The notes beneath the pieces are model-generated. The model saw only the letters and a list, made by a program, of their open reading frames with translations, was not told the DNA's origin and did not search any database. A DNA stretch of 64,000 bases. It comes from Rehmannia glutinosa. Lineage: Eukaryota; Streptophyta; Magnoliopsida; Lamiales; Orobanchaceae. Both the position numbers and the translations under genes were made by a program. Numbering within the stretch: position 1 is the stretch's first letter; each line of letters starts with the position of its first letter. Of this stretch, positions 21,751-33,300 are shown piece after piece. The DNA is taken from positions 8,041,419 through 8,105,418 of the forward strand of contig CM071930.1 in NCBI GenBank assembly GCA_016081115.2, given 5' to 3'.

Positions 21751-22948
21751 AAAGATATTATATAGCAGGAACATAATGAAATTCAACTAGATAAAAATTC
21801 CAAGGTCATCAAAAAGGTCTTGCTCGATGACCCACCATGATTTTCTTAGTTGATATCATCAAGTTAATGACGTTAAAAGAGCGCTTCTTAGGAGGCAACC
21901 CAAATATCTTTTTTTTCCCTTTGTATGAGTGTGCATGTGTTGTTTGTTCCCATCACATGGCTTTTGCAGATTTGTAGGGACTATGGTGTCATTTATCGAT
22001 CTTCGTATTTTTCAGGGACATATCTTTTTCCTTCTTTTTTTACGCATTGAGATCATTGCGTTATTTAAATGTGTGGGGGGGAACGATTAGTCATTGATAA
22101 AATACCATTATTGCATGTGGCTATATTTTTACTTTGCCTAGTGATTATCCCAAGTTTAATAATAGTGTTGTTTAGTCAACTTGAAATAGATGTATTAATT
22201 TGAGTTTCAAATATGAAATGACTTTGTGAACTTGGTACGTAGGATTTGACTAAGTCGTGAATTAGCCTTTGTGGTGAACGAATGAGGTGACGGTTAAAAA
22301 ATACTCTAAGTTGTGGGGCTTGAATTACGAGATTGCATTGATGTGAATTAAGTTAAAACCCTGTTGTGATTTGTGTGTACACAAAAGTGCTAGCCTTGCG
22401 GAAAAAAAGCAAAAAGCATTATATAGCCAAAAAAAATCAAAAACGGGCATGATAGAGCTTTATAAAAAAGAAGTAGAACAATCGAGATTATACTCCGCTG
22501 GTTGTGTTTAGTAACTAGGAGCATTCATGTGGCCCATGTTAGACTTTTACGTAAAACGACGGCTCAAAACATGAGTATGAGAAACTACCCTAGGAGCCTT
22601 TGGAAAACATCCAAAGTTTACACCTAGTGGAATAGTATCTCGGGAGTTCTAGCGCAAAATAAAAAAAAATATGGCTAGTAATTGCGTGATTGGTTGTGTG
22701 AGTAAAGGAGTTGCAACTTTTGACACAAATTTAAAATTTAGTAAATAATGCCAAACACTTTGGTTAATGTTTAATTTGAGCCGAGTGAGTTTATTGTGAA
22801 GGTGAGGGATCGATGAGGAATAATCTGAGGTTGATAAAACATGGTGTTATGGATTAATTGATTCTCAAATTGGACATTATATTTCTTGTTGGGTTTGTTG
22901 GCATTATTGTTTGCTTGAGGACAAGCAAAAGGCTAAGTGTGGGGGAGT
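21751..22948 (+). other. 3' noncoding region of element A with two polypurine modules and a conserved block
   Basis: No coding capacity was seen. It contains an internal module (CATTGAGATCATTG at 22045-22058 followed by AAATGTGTGGGGGGG to 22081), a block shared with element C (22483-22655, including TTTTACGTAAAACG), and the terminal module (TTGCTTGAGGACAAGCAAA, 22911-22929, then AAGTGTGGGGGAG at 22935-22947) before the right LTR. Confidence 0.65.
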
Positions 22949-24455
22949 TGTTTTGCATGTTTTTATGTGTATTTTGGGGATAATTTATACATATTTATAG
23001 CGTGTTTTATTTGCATTTGCATGTTTTAATGTTATGTTATGTTATTTTATTGATTTTTTAGGTTTTGGTGGAAAAAACAAGTTTTGGAGCAAAAAACGTT
23101 AAAAAGTCATTTTGCGCAACTGTGACAGTCATTGTATTTTGGATGTAACTTTCGCATCCGAAGCCCATGGACATGATTAATGCACCATTAGAAAGATAAT
23201 TCAAAGTTCTACAATGTTTATCTCTGCTACTAAATGCAAATGAAGACAATAGATGGGTTAAAATCATGTACAAGTCAAAATCTCGGAAATGACACGTCTT
23301 GGTATTTTGGCCATAACTCTCTCTAGAAAATTGATATTGATGTGATTCAAGCGGCTATGGAAAGCTAAGAGATAGAGCTACAATTCATAAGAAGACATTA
23401 AGATACAATTGCGATGTTTAGATGTCGCGTGATCGCGCGCTGCGGCCAACAACAGGCTGTGACTTGCTGGACACGAAATTTTCGATTGTTTTGCGTTTTT
23501 TGGCTTTTTCACCTTGTTTAGGACTCTAAGCTTATAAATAGGACTTGGGGAGCCTTTATTTTTGACACACTCTCATTCATAGCACTTCTAGACTTTAGTT
23601 TTTAGTATTTTTCTCTTCCATTCAACATTGAGATTGCTTGTGTTCTCCTCTTGAAGTTATTTTGCTTATTTAATCAAAGAGTAAGATTTCTTCATCTCTT
23701 TTGTCTAATTTCAATTGTTGGGTGATTATTATTATTGCATGATTATTTTTGTGATTATTTTCTTTCCTTCAATTGAGATTATGATTCCATCCTCAAGCAT
23801 GAACTAATTTCCTTATTCTAGGATTATGATTATTTGATTGAAACAAACAAGCATGAATATTGATTAATTGATTTGTTTTCCTGAATAAATTGCTTTATTA
23901 TTGATAATTGATTGTCTGATCAACTTTTGATTATTTTGGGGGAATAATTGAGATCGATCGAATATATTATTCCTGAACTAAATTTATTGAGGAGGTTAGA
24001 TATGAACCAGAGATGTATCATCTAACCTTGGGTTTAATGAAAATAGCAAATTATGTTGAATTAACCATAATATGTGAATACGTAAGTTATCAGATCTAGG
24101 CATAGTTTTTACATGATTGTTATATTTGTTAAACGCATGATCAATTAATTGATATTATGCTTGCAAGTTTGATGAGCTGATTCTGAAATCCTTGACTTTC
24201 ATTCATATTGTTTTCTAAAAATTTATCCGTGTTCAGTTTAATTATTGTCTTTTTCCTTGTTCTCCTTTAGTTTATTAAAATCACAAAATTTGTTTGAGTG
24301 TTTAAGTTTTATTTTATGTCAATTGTGTTGCATAATAATTATTTGCCAACTAAGTGTTCCTTGAGAGACGACTTGTGGTCAACTTGCTACCCTACGATTG
24401 ATCTCGTCTTCTTGCGAGGATTGTTAGACTTTTATAGGTGCTTAACGGTCAAACA
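22949..24455 (+). repeat. Right (3') LTR of element A
   Basis: Colinear with the left LTR, ending GGTCAAACA. It has the same CTTATAAATAGG promoter box near 23532-23541. It differs from the left copy by many substitutions and by indels, including one in the GC-rich island. Confidence 0.8.
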
Positions 24456-24758
24456 AATTTTTGCTTTATCTGATAATTGATTGTTTGATCAACATTTGAT
24501 TGTTTTGGGGGAATAATTGAGATTGATCAAAGATATTTTTTCTGGACTAAATTTATTTAGGGGGTTAGATATGAATCAGAGATGTATTATCTAACCCCGG
24601 GCTTAATGAAAATAACAAATTATGTTGGGATAGCCCTAATCTGTGAATACGTGAGTTATCAGATCTAGGCCTAATTTTTATATGTTTGTTATATTTGTTA
24701 ACCGCATGACCAATTAATTGATATTCTGCTTGCAAGTTTGATGAGATGATTCCGAAAT
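24456..24758 (+). repeat. Truncated extra LTR fragment of the element A family
   Basis: After AATTTTTG, resembling the start of the primer-site region, sequence from 24464 to 24758 matches the middle of the element A LTR (compare 3350-3645). It lacks both LTR ends. This points to a tandem or recombined copy with an internal deletion and explains the missing TSD of element A. Confidence 0.65.
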
Positions 24759-24890
24759 ATAAAAACAAATTTTTGACAATTTGTGGACCAACTTATTAGA
24801 GACGACATGTTGTCACAAAAAGTGATTATTTGCGGTGACAAAGTGTTGTCGCAAATACTTCCGTTGCAAAAATCTAATTTTCTTGTAGTG
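24759..24890. mobile_element. CACTA element end fragment
   Basis: The sequence ends TTTTCTTGTAGTG (24878-24890), the inverted form of the CACTACAAGAAAA terminus of CACTA elements. Inside are TGTTGTC and TTGTCGCAAAT repeats resembling subterminal repeats. The other end is not recognisable; similar GCGACAAC sequence lies left of element A near 2383. Confidence 0.5.
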
Positions 24891-24896
24891 CATGTT

Positions 24897-24950
24897 TAGC
24901 TGGAAAATAAGGTTGAATTTATTATTATATATCATATATTATTTTTATAA
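24897..24950. repeat. 54 bp direct repeat left of the putative Helitron (copy 1)
   Basis: It matches 27780-27833 with a single mismatch. The two copies flank the putative Helitron at 24954-27769. Confidence 0.7.
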
Positions 24951-24953
24951 TGA

Positions 24954-27769
24954 CTAGCAGTCCACCCGTGCGATGCACGGTTTATATATTAAAGTAAGAT
25001 AATTTTAATTTGATTAGTTTTAATTAATTAATATTAATATATTATTTAAATATAAGGCCAAATAACTATGTATTAAATAATAAGTGATTGAATAATAATG
25101 AAACATTACAAATGAAATTGAATGAATATAAATATAAATACATAAAAATTATAAATATTGGATTTGATAAAGGGCCCAAACTCGTTATTTATCATATGTA
25201 GAGTTAGCAATGAATTGGATCGGGCCAAACCCATTGGATTTTTGAAAAAAATTGGGCCAAGTTGGACTGGCCCGACCGTGAAAATGCAATATTTCCAATC
25301 CAATCCATGTGTGTATTTTGTACACTTAAAATATTAGGTCGGGCCAAAAGTCGGGCAAACTCAAAGTTTGAATAAAAAAAAATTAGAAAAAAACTCTAAA
25401 AAAATTATATCATTTTTTTGTTTCGGGTCCTACGACATCATAAAATAATTGTATCTTCATTAAATATGTAATTTTTTTCATATAACAAAATTAATTAATG
25501 ACAAAAATAAAAGGTTGTTGTAAGTTTTTAAGAATTTTACATGAATCTGATGATATTTTTTCGTAAATATAAATTTTTATTTGGATATGTATTTTATACA
25601 AATTTTTATGACATCAAATAACCATTATATTTATGGACCTGATGGATTTCATGTGGATCTGATGAAATCTAATCACTAAAATTCTGAATTTTTTTTTCCA
25701 AATAAGTTCATGACGAAAATAAAATACTCTTTGAAAAGTTGCATTTTCAGATGCAATTAATCATCAGATGCATTTTCTTTACTATGATTGTTTTTGAAAT
25801 TTTCTATGATACTACATACTAATTATATTTATGTATATGAAGGAAGTCTTGTTGATGAGTGGATCAGATGAAATCTAATTAATAATATTGAATTTTTTTT
25901 CCATATTAGTTATTGTAGAAATAAATGGTTTAATTCGTTGAAAATTCATCTAGTATTTGTAATGGGATCTGACGAAATATTATATACATTTTTTTTAATA
26001 TTATTTAATTTTTCTGATTTTATATGATATTAAATACGAATTATATTTATGGATCTGAAGAAATATAACTAAATAATATTCAAAATATTTTTTTCAAATA
26101 AAATATTGTCGAAAATATAAGATTCATTGAAAATTTATCTAGAGCTGAACTATTTTTTAATCGGATCCAACAGTTTTGTTTTTACAAAAAATCATATTTA
26201 TTTTTAGGATTTTTATTTAAAATAAAAATTACACAATGTTTATAAAAATACATAATACATAGCATATTATATAGAGTATCAATGTTTAATAATGAATCAA
26301 TAATAAAATAAAAAATAATTTTCAAATAAAATATAATTACCTCTCATGAGTGATTGCTTTCAAATCGTAAGTTTAAACTTCTCAACATGGAATTTCTTCA
26401 GGGTTGCATGAACCCTCGATCTTTGCACATAAAGGGAGACATTGTAAAATTTATTTATTTAGATATTTGTTTTATTTATCACAAATCTAAATAAAATAAT
26501 TAAACTGAAAAATAAGATTCACCAACCTCCAAATCGTGAAAAATGCACTCTAGCTAGGTTGTAGGCACTTAATTTATCTGCAAATGATGATAAACTATAA
26601 ATGCATACCAAACAAAGCTTTATTGGCAACTCAATTTTGCTAGGATTGATATCTTTAATAAACATGAATTAGAGAGTCATTTCTGTTTTTTTTTTAAATT
26701 CAATGTGCAACTAATGGGAGGAATTTGCAGAATATGCAAGGGATTAAACCTACCACCGTTGTTTTTATATCAGTTTTAAATTAAATTATTAAATGCTTAA
26801 TTATGTTTTCAGAGCAATCTTATTTAATGTATTAGTTGGAGTTAGTTGGTTTATTTGCATCAAAACCGAAGATAAAGTCCAAAGGATTTTCTAGTTACTG
26901 CTTCTATATTTATATTTAAAATATAAATATACGAAATTTTTACATGCTATAACTATATCTGCTTTTGAACTCAAAATTCAATTATGTTAATATTAAATTA
27001 ATGTATATATATATATATATACACACGAAATAAATCTGTTATTTGAATGTGAATTCCATTTGAATAATTGTTGCTTTGCTAAATCTTATGCTCTATTTTT
27101 TTTACATAGTGAAATCAGATTTATATTACCACCAATTATATTTATTTTATTAGTTGGTTTTAGTTGGAGTTGATCATGGATGAAATCAACTTGCTTCAAA
27201 ATCGAAATCGATAGTATTGTTTTTTGTATTTTAGCTCAAATATTAATGTAGCAAAAAACAAAATCAGATGTTGATACTATGATGTGTAAATTTATTGTTT
27301 ATTTAATAGATGAATTAATATGGAAGAATCTTTTTATGGTGCATAAGTTTTAATCATATTTGTATTATACTTTAATCAAATAATTTTTTATTATATCAAC
27401 GATTAAGTGAAAATATAAATAAAATGAATAGACAAATGCAGATTAGTTGAAATTCATTAATAATTATAAAACAAATATATCAAATTGAGTTTTTAAATGT
27501 GACACATATTAATTAGAGTACACAGACACAATGCGGCAATCCTTATTACCAAGAAGATACACCATCAGTGCAACAATCAACATTAAATACCAAACTTAAT
27601 TATAAAGCTCACAATCATTATTACCAAAAAGAAACGTCAAATTGCAGCATTAAAAACCAAACTTAATAAACAAAGAAGACTTACCATATTTAGATACAGA
27701 TTTTAGGCGGGAATTTTCCCAAAATAACACTATTCAGCTTATATATATATATATATATATATATATAGA
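24954..27769 (-). mobile_element. Putative non-autonomous Helitron
   Basis: On the minus strand the right boundary gives a 5' start TCTATATATATA preceded by A. The left boundary gives a 3' hairpin of the CCGTGCATCGCACGGG type followed a few bases later by CTAG and then T. That is the Helitron pattern: TC start, subterminal hairpin, CTAG end, insertion between A and T, no TSD. The 2.8 kb body is AT-rich, encodes no Rep-helicase, and includes a hAT-like GGGCC-rich fragment near 25207-25365 and degenerate repeats at 25550-26150. The low-complexity TA start lowers certainty for the 5' end. Confidence 0.55.
25550..26150. repeat. Degenerate tandem repeats inside the Helitron
   Basis: Three to four imperfect units of roughly 170-190 bp share GGATCTGATGAAATCTAAT, a GAATTTTTTTTCCA stretch and a TTGAAAATTCATCTAG-like end. 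Divergence is high and unit borders are approximate. Confidence 0.5.
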
Positions 27770-27779
27770 TATCCAGCCT

Positions 27780-27833
27780 TAGCTGGAAAATAAGGCTGAA
27801 TTTATTATTATATATCATATATTATTTTTATAA
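27780..27833. repeat. 54 bp direct repeat right of the putative Helitron (copy 2)
   Basis: Same sequence as 24897-24950 with one change. It is bordered on both sides by GGATATCCAGCCT-type sequence. Confidence 0.7.
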
Positions 27834-28480
27834 GGATATCCAGCCTCCCCTCCCCCAACACATACACACACAAATTTTTTTTTTCCATTTTTTCTAAGGT
27901 AAAAAAAAATTACATACTTTTAAAGGTAAAATATACTTGGGCATAGGGGAAAAATTTTGGGCTAGATTAATTGGCTCGGTTGGCTAAGCCACTTAGGATG
28001 GCACCCCTATATGCTTACATCTATTAAGATGAATTGGTGACCTCACTCCTAAATTGAATGTTAGTTACATCGGTAATTGAAATGATGAAAATTCACAATA
28101 GTCTTTTTTTTTCTTTTTTGGAGCGCATTATTATTATTATTATCCAATTTTGAATTAAGATTGTATGTAATTATTTTAAATGCACCTTTATTAAAATGCT
28201 TGAAAAGGTAGAATTTTAGCATATAATAAAAATTGTTTAATTTTTTTATTCAAAGCTAAAATTCGATTTCAACTACCTCATTGGAATAAATTTTGGAATT
28301 ATTTTGGATAAGAAAATGAATTAACAATATTTGTTCAAAGTTTTCAAAATACATTAAATAAAAAATATTCAAACATAACAATTGTAAAACTTATTAAGCC
28401 ATCAACTTACAGTATGATGCTTATTTGAATAAACCAAAATTAAATCTAATACGCTTCTTAGATCCGAACACAGTCAAAAT
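27834..28480. other. Intergenic DNA, no gene seen
   Basis: AT-rich, with a short ATT microsatellite near 28127-28142 and A/T runs. A GGCTCGGTTGGCTAAGCC stretch near 27971 recalls tRNA-derived sequence but lacks a B box. Confidence 0.4.
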
Positions 28481-28491
28481 AAGTCTGCTTT

Positions 28492-28605
28492 TGGGGGAAT
28501 ATGATAGTAGTTTAGTGGTTAAAGATTTTTATGCTCAAATCAGAGAGTCTATTGTTCGATTCCCACCACTCTATTTCCTTCCAGGATTTGTACTTAAAAA
28601 TAAAA
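28492..28605 (+). mobile_element. tRNA-derived SINE with perfect 11 bp TSD
   Basis: A 114 bp body lies between identical copies of AAGTCTGCTTT (28481-28491 and 28606-28616). It contains an A-box-like TAGTTTAGTGGTTAAAG (28506-28522) and a B-box-like TTGTTCGATTCCC (28551-28563), the internal RNA polymerase III promoter of tRNA-derived SINEs. It ends in an A-rich tail. The length suits short plant SINEs such as the Au group, but the family was not identified. Confidence 0.65.
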
Positions 28606-29044
28606 AAGTCTGCTTTAAATTGCAAATTAAAATTTACGTGATTTTAAAATCCAAAAAAGCTGGACCAGTGTTTTCTGCTTTGTATAATGGGCCTATATCA
28701 AATTTATTATGTAGGCCCAAACAGAAATTAAAACGGTCCAGATAATATAACTTAGCCTAGCCCAGAAAATGCTTCAAAAGAGGGGAAAAAAAAAGCATTG
28801 CCCAGATAATGAGTTTGTTGTGAGTAGCCCGTAGCTGGCTAGTCTGGTCTTTATGTTGGGCTTAGATCACCTTTTTTGTTAAACATAATCTACAGTCCAA
28901 TGGGTCAAAGAAAAATGATGGAAAGCTCAGCCCATTGGATCCTAACGCATTCTCTGTCTCCACTCTGATTTAGTGATTTGTGTTTAAAATCAACTACATA
29001 ATCAGAAAGCATGTGCAGGAAAAAAAATTAAGAATAAATAAAAG

Positions 29045-29250
29045 AGATCATTATAAAAACGCCCCTGAGGTTTGGGTTGATTAAAAAAAACCTAGAGGTG
29101 CTTCAAATAACAAAAATTACCCCGAGTTTGATTCTGTTATAAATTTAAGGGGATAATTATAATATTTTTATAAATATCAAGGGATTTCTTGATATGTTTT
29201 TTTACTTATGAAGCGGTAAAATACAAAACGGATCAAATCTCAAAAGGTTA
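29045..29250. mobile_element. Degraded copy of the TAATTACAAAAA-type MULE-MITE family
   Basis: It has the internal signature of the family seen six or more times here: AAAAACGCCCCTGAGGTTTGGG at the start, TTTAAGGGGATAATTATAATAT in the middle, then a TATCAAGGG-like segment. The right terminus is eroded and no TSD could be read. Confidence 0.5.
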
Positions 29251-29378
29251 ATTGCAGTTTTAAAAAAATGAGAAAATAGCCATTTTTACCCTTATTTGAA
29301 TAGAAAAACATTTTTTTACGCAATTTCATAAAAACCACTTTTTTACCCATTTTTTAATGAAATGTCATAAATGTCCAT

Positions 29379-29401
29379 ACTCTCTCTCTCTCTCTCTCTT
29401 T
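29379..29401. repeat. CT microsatellite
   Basis: A run of about ten CT dinucleotides. Confidence 0.9.
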
Positions 29402-29646
29402 AAAAAAATAATAATTTTTCTTTTCTATTTTCTTCTTCTTTCCAAAGATGTCAATCTTCCTTTTTTGTTTTCCTTTCATGTTTTTGATTTTTGAATATTC
29501 AAGACACGATTGGAAATAAGTTTAAGTCAACTAAACCAAATTAATGTATTTCTTGTTTCAAATATTTATGTATAATGCGGGAAATTCGCTTCTTTTCGAT
29601 AGAAAAAAAACCTGGAATGTTCAACATGGCACGATCGCGCCACTAT

Positions 29647-30175
29647 TAGAGCTGTCGAAACGGGCCGGCGGGGCCGGCCGGCCCGCGGCCCGTCAAAACC
29701 CGCCACTTGGCGGGACGGGGTGGGCTGGCCCGCTGAGGTGGCGGGCCGAGAAAACCTCAGCCCAACCCAACCCGCCTTGGGCTGCGGATTAGGCGGGCCG
29801 GGCCGCCAAAAATTAGAAAAAATAAAAAAATATTTTTTATTCATATTATTAATTTTATTGAATTAAATATATTAATGGATAACAATTACATATTTTATAA
29901 AAATATTATATACACTGTTATAAGAGATACAAATATAAAATATCAATTATACTATTTTTTTTTATCTATTTTATCTAATTTTTCTTTTTTTTCCCTTTTC
30001 TTTTTAATTTCTGGCGGGCTAGCCCGCCGACCCGCCCCGCCAAGGCCGTGGCCCACGGCGGGCTAGCCCGTTTAGGCCCGCCCCTTGGTGGGCTACTAAA
30101 TACTTAACCCACCCCCTACGTTATGAGGGACGGGGCGGGCCGGCTCGACGGGCCTGACCAATTTTGACAGCTCTA
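29647..30175. mobile_element. hAT MITE with GGCGGGCC-rich subterminal repeats
   Basis: Termini are TAGAGCTGTC and GACAGCTCTA, flanked by near-identical 8 bp repeats GCCACTAT (29639-29646) and GCCACCAT (30176-30183). About 150 bp at each end is packed with GGCGGGCC, GGCCCGCC and GGCTAGCCCG palindromes around an AT-rich centre. No transposase is present. It sits inside a GCACGATCGTGC repeat array. Confidence 0.75.
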
Positions 30176-30183
30176 GCCACCAT

Positions 30184-30365
30184 AGATGTGAGCACGATCG
30201 TGCCACCTTAAATGTGAGCACGATCGTGCAGCAATATGGGGCAGCACACGTTCGTGCCTCCATAAATGTGAGCACGGTCGTTCATCACTATGGGGCAGTA
30301 CAATCGTGCAACACTATGGGGCAATATGATCGTGCTGCCCTATAGGGCAGCACGATAATGCTACT
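30184..30365. repeat. Minisatellite of GCACGATCGTGC palindromes
   Basis: Six or more imperfect units combine a GTGAGCACGATCGTGC-type palindrome with a TATGGGGCAG linker. One more unit (GGCACGATCGCGCC) lies just left of the hAT element at 29628-29641, so the element split the array. Confidence 0.7.
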
Positions 30366-30806
30366 TTAGTAAGGATATTTTTGTCTTTGTAGGTAAAAAA
30401 GATATTTTTTATAAAAATGAGTAAAAAAGTTGTTTCACTATCCAAGAAAAAAACCACCCTTACAAAAATTAATTTTTTTTAAAATTATCCCTGAATAAAA
30501 AGATCTGACAGAAATAGAGAATTTGGAATATATCAAAGACAGAATCATAATTCTATACGCAGAGAAATGAAACCTGGGCAGCCAGCATCGACGCTTCAAT
30601 CAATCACAATTCTCAATAGGCAAATAATGAGTTGATAATGTGATAGAATGTAACATAAATATGATTAATAATACTATAATCTTATATCATCCTATAGTAT
30701 TTTGACTATTTTCCAAATACGAAGTAGCTGCGAAATCGGAAGTGTATCTTGATCCAAATATACATAAATACATGAATCCATACTAAAGTAAATTAAAGGG
30801 TTAGCG
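30366..30806. other. Intergenic DNA, no gene seen
   Basis: AT-rich single-copy-looking sequence without an open frame or recognisable repeat. Confidence 0.4.
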
Positions 30807-30816
30807 CTCTTTAGAT

Positions 30817-30987
30817 GGGTTGAGATCTCCTATTCCACTTTCCCTATTCCACTATCTATTCCATATGTTGGATGAAAGACACGTGTACAATTGTGACATC
30901 ACATGACATCATCTTGCACACGTGTATTTCATCCAATGCAATGGAATATGAGTGGAATAGGAAAAATGGAATAGGAGATCCCATCCC
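30817..30987. mobile_element. Mutator-type MITE with about 36 bp TIRs and 10 bp TSD
   Basis: Left end GGGTTGAGATCTCCTATTCC and right end (inverted) GGGATGGGATCTCCTATTCC extend into a long inverted repeat with TTCC/GGAA blocks. Flanking direct repeats CTCTTTAGAT lie at 30807-30816 and 30988-30997. A 9-11 bp TSD with G-rich termini suits the Mutator superfamily. It is 171 bp with no coding capacity and could fold into a single hairpin. Confidence 0.7.
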
Positions 30988-31442
30988 CTCTTTAGATGCT
31001 CCATAAATTCTCTCAAAATCGAAAGGAGCAAAATAATTTTTCGATTTGAGGACCATAATCTTATAATATCTATTATGGGTTATTTTCAGTTTTAGTACCT
31101 CAATTATACCTAGTTTTCAGTTTTGATCCCAAGGTTTCAGTTTAATCAGTTTTAGTACCCAACGTTTTGAGTTTTAATCAATTCGGATACTGTAGTTAAA
31201 TAAGCTGTTAAAAATGACCGGTTGACTGGTTGTAGAAGGTTTTCCAAACTTTCGAATGTATCAATTTTGGTATCCTATGTTTACTGGTTTATCAAATTTG
31301 GTCCCTAGATATTTCAATTTTTATTCAAAGGACCTGATCTTTTCAAGACTCAACTCTTTTACTTTGGGCCACGAAAATGGTATCGAGCTCAGGTTTATTA
31401 AGAACTTTTAGTTAAATTTATTATATTTATGTAATTAACAAT

Positions 31443-33300
31443 TGGTGAGGAGAAATTACTCCGAGATTATGGATCCGGACCGATGTCCGAGATGTACCTT
31501 TACACGAGGACATATCGTCAAATATTGACGATGTATGCACAAGAACACTTGACCAGGTTTCATATTGGGAATACCAACATGAAGAAAAGGAACGGCGCGA
31601 GAGCCGACGGGAAACCTTAAGCGCAATGCAAAATGCGAGTAGAATATTATAGCGATTCTGGATGCTTAACGCACTTATATATTCACTTGATGAACCTTCA
31701 AGAAATGGTTCATGAAAATTCCCATCGAACAATGATTCGATGGAGTACCAGAGTGGAACGAGATACTTCCAGACAAATCTAAGATCTCCGAAGATCTTAG
31801 AGAAATCGTAAGACGGTGCGAGAATTATGGCAACCGCCATAATCATTTACCAAGACAAGTTCATCAGATCCGAACGGATGGAAACGATGGTGAAATATCG
31901 AAGGAAACTCTTGAACTCCTTCATGATATTCAGAAACGAGTCAAGAACCTGGAGGACAGGCCAAGTTCATCGGAGGAAGGAAACGTATTGATTTTGGGAC
32001 GGTACCCTATTTACACCAAAAGGGAAACCAACCAAGTCATACGAAAAATGACGGATGAGGAAAAGCTCATTGCTCTAATCAAAGGAAAATCCATCAAAAA
32101 TTAAAAAAGATGGATATTGAAAAGATGAATCTTAAAGATCTACATGACTGGAGAATCCTTCGCAGGATTAGGTATTGTAGATTTAAAGATGAACGCAGTG
32201 AGAATCGCTTTGGTTACCTATGACCCACAAGGTAGACCAATTCCTCCACCACCGCCACCGATTAATCCTAACGTCGAAGAAATACGGGTTCACATCATGG
32301 AGCTCGGGACGAGAGGATGCCACATCCGGGATTTCACGACCGGGAGTGATCCACTTTCGGGGGACGGAGGTCGAAACCCTCTTGCGGGAACCGGACAACA
32401 TACGGAAGGCCGAATGTTTATCGACGCCTTATGGAAGATCGCACTCGACCCAATACATCCGTATGGGTTGATGTTAAATCTGGACATCCCGATTTTAAAA
32501 ACAGAGAAGTTCTCATTGATGAATGGGCTTGACTATGAGAATTTCAAAGAGAACCCTCGATCTTACAAAGGATTCATTCATTTTACTCCTTGAAATGAGT
32601 CTTGAAGGATCGGTGAAGATTGCTGGGATATGACCGATGCTAGTACAAAAAGTTCGGTCACATCGGGGGAATCACTTAAAGGAATTATCGATGGTATGGC
32701 AAAACTATTCAAAATCCAATTCATCGGCACGGGTTATTTCGAGGATTAGAGGATGAAAAAAGAAAGAAATATAAACAAGCCCTCTATAGCTTGAGTTCTT
32801 GGATATTTGTCATATTGACGAATATATCAAGTTGTTCACCGAATACCGGTGGAAATCCAAGATTGAAGAAAAAGAAGTTGCACAACTATTCTTTGCAAGA
32901 TCCCGAGTCCCCTGGAGAGAAATGTTTATCGGGGAATACAAGTGGTGGAGTCAAGTAGAAACGCGGGCGAGAAAAATGTCTTTCCTAAAGGCCAAGTTAT
33001 CTCGAATGGTGCTATCAAGCGCTCTGCCGCACAGAATTACAAGAGATTAAGAGGAATTAACAAAGCGGTTCCTCTATGTTGCGTGGATAATGATATCCCA
33101 ACAAGTTGTGGGAGGTCAACCAAGGTGGCACAAGAAGAAGAAGGAGAGAAGCCATCCCATACCGCCGAAGGAAGCAACAACAAAAGAAGCGGGTCTTCAT
33201 GGAGACCTAGAAGGTTAAGTCAAAACAAAAAGCCCGAAGTTATAAATCGGGACAAAGACCAAAGCACAAGCAGAGAGAGCCTCATCATCGGGTTCTAATC
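31443..33300 (+). pseudogene. Endogenous caulimovirid polyprotein, N-terminal part (broken)
   Basis: Several short frames (about 31500-31980, 32144-32593, 32799-33050 and 32942-33298) follow each other in changing registers. They include a Glu/Arg-rich stretch near 31590 and a proline run near 32243-32262. In caulimovirids this region carries the movement protein and start of the coat protein, but I could not confirm a movement-protein motif. At least six stops or frameshifts interrupt it. Confidence 0.5.

Larger units (their letters stand above)
2420..24455 (+). mobile_element. Element A: short Athila/Tat-like Ty3/Gypsy retrotransposon, host of the nest
   Basis: This is the outermost LTR element, read on the plus strand. 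It has direct LTRs at 2420-3917 (1498 bp) and 22949-24455 (1507 bp), a tRNA-Asp type primer site, a decayed C-terminal Gag segment, an aspartic protease split by element B, and a polypurine tract at 22935-22947. Without inserts the internal region is only about 4 kb. No capsid core, reverse transcriptase, RNase H or integrase was found, so it would depend on a partner. The flanks (GGTAT on the left, AATTT on the right) do not match. A second partial LTR follows the right LTR, suggesting rearrangement with another copy. Confidence 0.8.

Noticed and set aside
27961..28030. Second SINE-like stretch with GGCTCGGTTGGCTAAGCC
   Set aside because: No B box, tail or target duplication found.
28506..28563. 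Possible tRNA gene from A- and B-box matches
   Set aside because: No cloverleaf or acceptor stem could be formed; flanking TSD and A-rich tail indicate a SINE.
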